A DNA stretch of 10,933 bases from Acanthamoeba sp. SK_2022b. Taxonomy: Eukaryota > Discosea > Longamoebia > Acanthamoebidae. Below the pieces are notes generated by a model. That model was not told the DNA's origin and did not search any database. It saw nothing but the letters and a program-made list of their open reading frames with translations. Below, piece by piece: positions 7,074 to 10,933 of the stretch; positions within the stretch are counted from its first letter, which is position 1; every line of letters starts with the position of its first letter. The translations under genes and the position numbers were made by a program. The DNA is taken from contig JANDJZ010001153.1 in NCBI GenBank assembly GCA_027943245.1, positions 1-10,933 of the forward strand. The letters run 5' to 3'.

Positions 7074-7306
7074 GGTGTAGTTGTGTATGTGCGTGCACTG
7101 GATGCAATCGCTGACCGGCTTCACGCTTCCGGGCTTCCTTACGTGCGCGTAGGTACATTCGAGACCAGAAGAAGCGCGACACGAAGCGAAATCGGCGCCT
7201 GTTCTACCTCTTCGTGTTCGCCTGTCTAGCGCTGTTTGCCATCAACATCGCCATATCGGTCGGCGTGCCGTTTGGCGTCACCTACCTGGCGGAGAGCCAC
7301 GTCTAG
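3976..7306 (+). CDS. MYRF-like membrane-tethered, self-cleaving transcription factor (6 exons, 910 aa)
   Basis: Exons by hand: 3976-4108, 4237-4426, 4519-4614, 4731-6295, 6416-7010 and 7153-7306; all introns are GT-AG with consistent phases (total 2733 nt). Domain order: acidic N-terminus (1-70); Pro/Gln-rich tract (75-105); beta-rich region 109-283, a putative DNA-binding fold not clearly Ndt80, broken by a Ser-rich loop; basic tract 284-308 and GRKRK near 543 as likely nuclear signals; Met/Gly, His and poly-Gly low complexity; then LSIRGGLHVEGIVRAQGF leading into the peptidase S74/auto-processing domain. Its dyad is visible as YSDLRLK (Ser597, Lys602), followed by GLIAQQVQQVLPEVV and DGFLSVDYVEIIPVLIEAF. 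A coiled coil, the basic stretch YIRDQKKRDTKRNRR (861-875), one membrane helix (876-896) and a 14-residue tail finish it. By analogy with MYRF, a trimer at a membrane cuts before Ser597 and frees residues 1-596 for the nucleus. The S74 and architecture call is strong; the DNA-binding call is inferred. Confidence 0.88.
4691..4715 (+). repeat. (TG)n dinucleotide repeat in intron 3 of the MYRF-like gene
   Basis: About 12 TG units lie 15 bases before the acceptor TTGCAG of intron 3 (4615-4730). The TG run is where a polypyrimidine tract would normally sit, so length variation could affect acceptor use. Confidence 0.85.
4874..4912 (+). repeat. TCC/TCG repeat encoding a poly-Ser loop
   Basis: An in-frame TCC/TCG/AGC run encodes about ten consecutive Ser (roughly residues 188-198) within the beta-rich putative DNA-binding region of the MYRF-like protein, between LFLADSS and LVVQSIDEV. 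Confidence 0.8.
5968..5999 (+). repeat. GGC repeat encoding poly-Gly linker before the S74 domain
   Basis: A GGC/GGT run encodes about ten Gly (residues 553-562) between the nuclear-localisation-like GRKRK and the strand LSIRGGLHV that opens the auto-processing region. It reads as a flexible linker and is a slippage-prone tract. Confidence 0.8.
6296..6415 (+). other. intron 4 of the MYRF-like gene, splitting the S74 domain
   Basis: The donor follows CAGCAAG at 6296 and the acceptor GCGCAG ends at 6415; splicing restores QQVLPEVV. The centre (6316-6362) is almost pure A/T, unlike the GC-rich exons. Its length is 120 nt, a multiple of three, but it carries an in-frame TGA at 6361-6363. Confidence 0.8.
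7011..7152 (+). other. intron 5 of the MYRF-like gene with a TTG repeat
   Basis: The donor GTACGA at 7011 and acceptor GCGTAG ending at 7152 join DLLK to YIRDQKKRD in frame. It contains about ten TTG/TGT units (7041-7070). Read through in the exon-5 frame, the repeat encodes about eleven Cys before a TAG at 7078-7080. Confidence 0.72.
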
Positions 7307-7367
7307 GTTGTTGTTATTGTTCTTTTTTGAGTTATTTATTTGTTAATTTTTGCCAACTCACACAAGA

Positions 7368-7375
7368 TGTAAATA
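7368..7375 (+). promoter_or_regulatory. Pumilio-type motif TGTAAATA in the 3' UTR of the MYRF-like gene
   Basis: TGTAAATA matches the PUF-protein consensus UGUANAUA exactly, 62 nt after the stop codon at 7304-7306. The surrounding 3' UTR is T-rich with TTATTTATTT. It may also act as part of a 3'-end signal. Confidence 0.4.
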
Positions 7376-7388
7376 TAGAAAATGTTGT

Positions 7389-7979
7389 TTACATTTGAAG
7401 AGGCATACACCTCCCGCGAGGAGAGTTGCTACCTGGCCTCACTTGGCGCACATCGCGCAGAAGCTGCTTACGATGCAGCTCCCTGCTGAGAAGATCAAGA
7501 TGGCCAATTAAGGCTTTGGCCTTGTCGCGGAATTCGGCCTCCTCGGCGGAAGGGAAGGTTCGGTCGATCATGCTCGTTAGATCGCTGGGAGTTACTTGGC
7601 CCTCTTCGTCATCTTCGTCATCATCGCTGAGATCGAGATCGAAGAGTTGCCTGCTCGATGGATGTGCTATCTTGCGTCTGCGCGCCTTGAGCCGGTTTAG
7701 AACGGAATCGTACCCATCGGCATGGTACTTGGCCGCGAACATTTCCCAGCGGGCTTGCTGGGCGTCATCCTTTGCCGCGCTCTTGATGTCAGCCACAGAA
7801 GATATATCAATAGCACTTCGACGATCACCGAAAACGAACTGGACGGCCGCCTCGAGATAGTTGAAACGCCACGGAAGGAGCAATCTCTCGTGAACTCTGG
7901 TTAAGTATCCTGCATTTTTTTGCAGTTCATGCTCCAGTTTGGCGATCCTCACAGAATGGTCGGCGAGTTGCTCTTTCAT
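7389..7979 (-). CDS. hypothetical 196-residue protein with coiled-coil and acidic segment
   Basis: I do not recognise the family. The ATG at 7979-7977 is the first in frame after an upstream in-frame TAG. Residues 1-25 (MKEQLADHSVRIAKLEHELQ) form heptads of a coiled coil. A compact middle region follows: WRFNYLEAAVQFVFGDRRSA (37-56), WEMFAAKYHADGYDSVLNRL (78-97) and a basic ARRRKIAHP (99-107). An acidic run LDLSDDDEDDEEG (115-127) and two further helices (131-178) end it. There is no membrane segment, Cys/His cluster or targeting leader. Composition and codon use are gene-like. The gene converges with the MYRF-like gene, with 82 bp between stop codons, so their 3' UTRs probably overlap. An unseen upstream exon cannot be excluded. 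Confidence 0.7.
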   Translation of the reverse strand: MKEQLADHSVRIAKLEHELQKNAGYLTRVHERLLLPWRFNYLEAAVQFVFGDRRSAIDISSVADIKSAAKDDAQQARWEMFAAKYHADGYDSVLNRLKARRRKIAHPSSRQLFDLDLSDDDEDDEEGQVTPSDLTSMIDRTFPSAEEAEFRDKAKALIGHLDLLSRELHRKQLLRDVRQVRPGSNSPRGRCMPLQM

Positions 7980-8090
7980 TCTGGCGGTCGTGTCTTCTCC
8001 ACATGCAACGTTCTGGCATGGCCACTACGCTCACCTTCATGGTTTGAAGTTGATATTATCCTGTGCAAAAAATCAACAGGCGGCAGCGAA

Positions 8091-8173
8091 GGCCAGATGC
8101 CCGAGTTGGTCCAAGGGGCCAGACTCAAGTTCTGGTGTGGAAACACGCGTGGGTTCGAACCCCACTCTGGCCA
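8091..8173 (+). tRNA. tRNA-Leu (anticodon CAA), no intron
   Basis: A complete class II cloverleaf is visible. The acceptor stem is GGCCAGA (8091-8097) with TCTGGCC (8166-8172) and discriminator A8173. The D arm has CCC/GGG around GAGTTGGTCCAA. The anticodon stem CCAGA/TCTGG (8119-8123, 8131-8135) encloses CTCAAGT, placing CAA at 8126-8128. The long variable arm (8136-8148) forms TGTG/CACG around GAAA. The T arm is GTGGG-TTCGAAC-CCCAC. Box A and box B promoters are intact, and TTTTT at 8176-8180 is a Pol III terminator. CCA is not encoded. Confidence 0.96.
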
Positions 8174-8175
8174 AC

Positions 8176-8180
8176 TTTTT
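8176..8180 (+). terminator. RNA polymerase III terminator of tRNA-Leu
   Basis: A run of five T begins two bases after the discriminator base of the tRNA, the standard Pol III stop. Confidence 0.85.
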
Positions 8181-8599
8181 ACCCTTCAACGCTATCCGCC
8201 GGCTTCGTCTCCCTGTTCTCCTTCATGGGGCTTTCTCCAACACCAGCATCTGCGAAACTGCAAGCATCACCTAATGCACATCACCAGTGACTGCAAGGTG
8301 TCAGTGGTACAACTTTGGCAGCGCGAGCGGTACCCACACCGACCAATGAGAACAGCAGGGCCAGAAGTTGCCGTACGGTCGCTGGACAGCTCAGACGTGC
8401 GTGGGGTCAACCGGCGAGAGAGCCAGTCAAGTGTGCTGCTGCGTGTTGTGTTACTGTTTTACCTCGAACTTGCGGCTGCCGACGTGGTGGACACGTTACC
8501 ATTAGCTGCCTCCCGCCACGCTTTAGAAAGCAAGCTTGCCACCCCTCTGAGGGTTAGTGGTTTCAGCACGCGTTAGTGAGGAAGATTAGATTGGAAAAG
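8181..8599. other. 419-bp stretch without a recognisable gene
   Basis: No frame on either strand gives a recognisable protein. The longest plus-strand frame here runs straight through the tRNA gene, so it is not a gene. The last bases hold GTTAGTG twice (8553-8559 and 8572-8578). The region presumably contains the promoter and leader of the PA200 gene that starts at 8600. Confidence 0.55.
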
Positions 8600-10933
8600 A
8601 TGGAAATCGAGGGTGCAAGCTCAAGCAATACATACCGTGCTGCGGCCAGTAGATGGAGCGCCTGGCTGCCGCCAGACATTAAGACTGAAGAGGGCCAGGC
8701 GGTTGAGCAGCACGAGGCTTGGATGCAACACGTCGTAGTCGGCCTCACCCGCTCCATCGCCGCTGGCGACGTAACGGGCAGCAGCGGTCGCTACTGGGTG
8801 CGCGCCATCCAGACCCACGTCTTCGACCTGCATCGACCCGTGAGGTCGGACGAAACGCGCTCCCAGCTGGTGCAGCTTCTCTACAATGCGATCACCATGC
8901 ACCACCACGCCGCCATGGCCTCGACGTCGCAGGCGAGGCTTGACCCCACGCTACAGAGCAAGTGGGCCAACGTGCTGGCGCGTCTTCTCAAGTATGCAGA
9001 GCCTGCTGCTACCCCCCCCCAATATTCTCTACACAAAACCTTGCGATGGGCTCATGTCTCTGGGCTTGCCTCTGGGGGGTATCACTAGGAAGTGGAAGGA
9101 CCTGGCGGGGTCGGCGGTGTCTCTGCCGTGGAGGCCGCTGTATGACACCTTGCTGGAGGCCCACACGCACGGCTTCCGTCAGCCGGTGCATCACGCTACT
9201 GCGGTCCACGCCTACCAAGTGTCCGCGCTCATCTCCCTCGCAAGGAAAGCCAGACGGTACCGCTCTGCCACTGTCCTCCTACGACGCAGAGGTGTCCTAC
9301 GCTGTGCGGCCTGTCCTCATCGTTCGTTCATTCATTTGTTCGTGTGTTGTATGTTGTGTGGTGTAGATTCTTCCCTGCTGGGGCCACACAGGAGATCGCG
9401 GACACGATCCGGCCGCTCTTCTGCCCGCACGATAGCTCGTCCACGTTCAGAGCGCAGGCGCTGCTCTGCCTGTTCGTGCCCTCCACCTCGTTCGACAGGC
9501 AGCTCATCGCCGAAGTGTTTGAGAAGTGGACCTGGATCGGTACGCTCTACCACTCTCTCGTCTCTCCTCTCTCCGCCGCACACACTCCCCTGTTTTGCCG
9601 CGTGAGCCGGCCCACCGAGCTCACCACCGAATCGTATGCAGAGCGATCGGGCCAGTGGGACGCCAACTGGCTCTCGCTTCTGTCGCGCTTCGCCAAGGCG
9701 GCCCACTCCAACACGCACGTTCAGACAGTCGACTGGACGCCCCACCTCCCTCAGCTGTTCACGCATGTGCTCAGGATACTCGGTACTCCACCGCCCTGAT
9801 GAGGCGAGGCCTTACGTTCGCTCACTTCTCTCTCTCCTTCAAAGACGTGTCCACGGCGGGCGCGAGCAAGCTGCCAAAGCCGAGCCACCACAAGGCGCCC
9901 AAGGAGACCCGCGCCTTCACCCCGCACGAGGTACTCGCGAACGTTTTATGGGCCAGCGCGTAGCACGTGCTAAGTCGAACCACGATGGTCCATCTCCACC
10001 TTCCCTCCCTCTCCAATGAACAGAAGGAGGCCAAGATCGGGCATATGGCCAAGCTCTTGATCTACACGCTCACGCCCAGCACGCCCTCCCAGTCAAGGTG
10101 GGTCTACCCACGGAGCCCTCCCCGCCTCGCGCTGCTGCTGAGCTTTTTTTTGGCCTGTCGCTGACTTGGCGGCGCCGCCTCCGCAGCGTGGAGCTGCAGT
10201 CGCTGCGTCAGCTGTTCCGGTCGATCGAGTCCTACTACTATCCCTCCAACTCGGGCGGCTGGTCGGACGTGTTGGCGCACTTCCTGCGCTCGATCGCCCA
10301 CCACTACGCGGAGCGTGTCGGCACAGGTTTTTGCCCTCCTCCCCTACTCCCCTGCTGCTCCTGCATCGCCTCAGCAACCAACGTCTTCTTGAACGCGGTG
10401 GCGTTAACGCAGAGCGAAAGGGCTCGCTGCCTCAGGACCGCAAGCTGACCGAGGCCGACCACAAGGCGCTGATCGCGATCCTGGACGAGCCCCTGAAGCA
10501 GGCCATCTACGGCAAGGGCGCCATACCTTCGGCCGCCGCCGAGGCGATCAGACACCTCGCCTGTACGCGCCCCAACGCCCTTAGCCCCCCCCCCCGATCA
10601 GTGGTTGGCTGCGTCAGCTTGCGGGGCAGACTGACCGCCACCACTCCTACGCAGACATCGAGCCCGGGCTGCTCTTCCCGAACCTCATGACTCGCATCTA
10701 CAGCGCCCTCGAGTCGCTCACTGCGGTATGCCCCCCCCACTCAACCACTCCCTTCCATTCGCCGTGGTCGTCTGATCGTCGCCGTGGCCCCTTAGACCCA
10801 CCAAACGACCAACGCCATCGATGCCCTCATCGCCGTGTGCCACCCGCTGCTGAGCCGCAAGAACTACCCCGTCGGAGCGCATCACCTGCCTCAGCTGCTG
10901 AGACTGTACGCCACGCTGGTCCCGCTGCGCGTC
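8600..10933 (+). CDS. PSME4: proteasome activator PA200/Blm10 (PSME4 family), N-terminal part; runs off the right edge
   Basis: Exons by hand: 8600-8991, 9089-9256, 9367-9539, 9642-9782, 9845-9930, 10024-10097, 10187-10326, 10413-10562, 10655-10725 and 10796-10933+; all GT-AG, introns 62-110 nt, phases consistent, 511 codons. PA200/Blm10 is a large HEAT-repeat solenoid (about 1800 residues in animals) that caps the 20S proteasome and promotes ATP-independent peptide and histone turnover. Family landmarks appear in order: SLPWRPLYDTL; RFFPAGATQEIADTIRPLFC; SGQWDANWLSLLSRFAK; VDWTPHLPQLFTHVLRIL; IGHMAKLLIYTL; SIESYYYPSNSGGW; DRKLTEAD; FPNLMTRIYSALESLT with HQTT; and YATLVPLRV at the edge. The ATG at 8600 has a good context (AAGATGG). 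The C-terminal proteasome-binding tail is outside the window. The splice at 9540-9641 is the least certain: it leaves the segment before GQWDANW shorter than in animal PA200. Exon 10 also seems to lack a helix before LVPL. Confidence 0.92.

Noticed and set aside
7980..8045. Possible first exon ATGAAG plus a 22-nt intron upstream of the hypothetical minus-strand gene
   Set aside because: The donor (GTGAGC) and a CAG acceptor are in matching phase, but 22 nt is far below the introns seen elsewhere in this window.
7920..8576. 218-residue open frame on the plus strand
   Set aside because: It runs through the complete tRNA-Leu gene and overlaps the 5' end of the hypothetical minus-strand gene; no domain is visible.
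1..10933. CRISPR array, transposon ends, viral genes or bacterial operons
   Set aside because: No spaced identical repeats, transposase or integrase motifs, or capsid/polymerase motifs were found. The S74 domain is a phage-derived fold long established in eukaryotic MYRF proteins and is joined in frame to a eukaryotic multi-exon gene.

Overview
The window looks like nuclear DNA of a compact, intron-rich, GC-rich eukaryote, most likely a free-living amoebozoan of the Acanthamoeba type. The reasons are short spliceosomal introns (about 60-140 nt) in GC-rich exons, small intergenic gaps, genes on both strands, a eukaryotic class II tRNA gene, and two clearly eukaryotic protein families: a MYRF-like membrane-tethered transcription factor and the proteasome activator PA200/Blm10. 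The organism is an inference; the gene families are read from the translated sequence. I see no bacterial operon, CRISPR array, transposase or provirus.

Left part (1-3142). A partial ankyrin-repeat gene (minus strand) runs off the left edge. It is followed by an AHSA1/SRPBCC-fold protein (minus), a small acidic coiled-coil protein of unknown function (plus, divergent from AHSA1 across a 110-bp A/G-rich gap), a GNAT N-acetyltransferase (minus), and a DCC-family (DUF393) CxxC thiol protein with a probable mitochondrial leader (minus, only 63 bp upstream of the GNAT gene). These are small, apparently intronless genes apart from the ankyrin gene.

Middle (3143-7306). An 833-bp gene-free stretch holds paired 52-bp CCAAT modules, a TATA-like site and a leader with one start-stop uORF. 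It precedes a six-exon gene for a 910-residue protein in MYRF order: acidic/Gln-Pro N-terminus, beta-rich putative DNA-binding region, basic nuclear-localisation tracts, a peptidase S74/intramolecular-chaperone auto-processing domain with its Ser-Lys dyad, coiled coil, and one C-terminal membrane segment. The expected behaviour is trimerisation at a membrane, self-cleavage before Ser597, and release of the N-terminal part to the nucleus. This is the most interesting system in the window.

Right part (7389-10933). A hypothetical 196-residue coiled-coil/acidic protein (minus) converges on the MYRF-like gene. An intronless tRNA-Leu(CAA) gene follows, then a 426-bp stretch with no recognisable gene, then the 5' part (ten exons, 511 codons) of a PA200/Blm10 proteasome activator gene that runs off the right edge. 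Splice coordinates were assigned by hand from GT/AG sites, reading-frame phase and family similarity.
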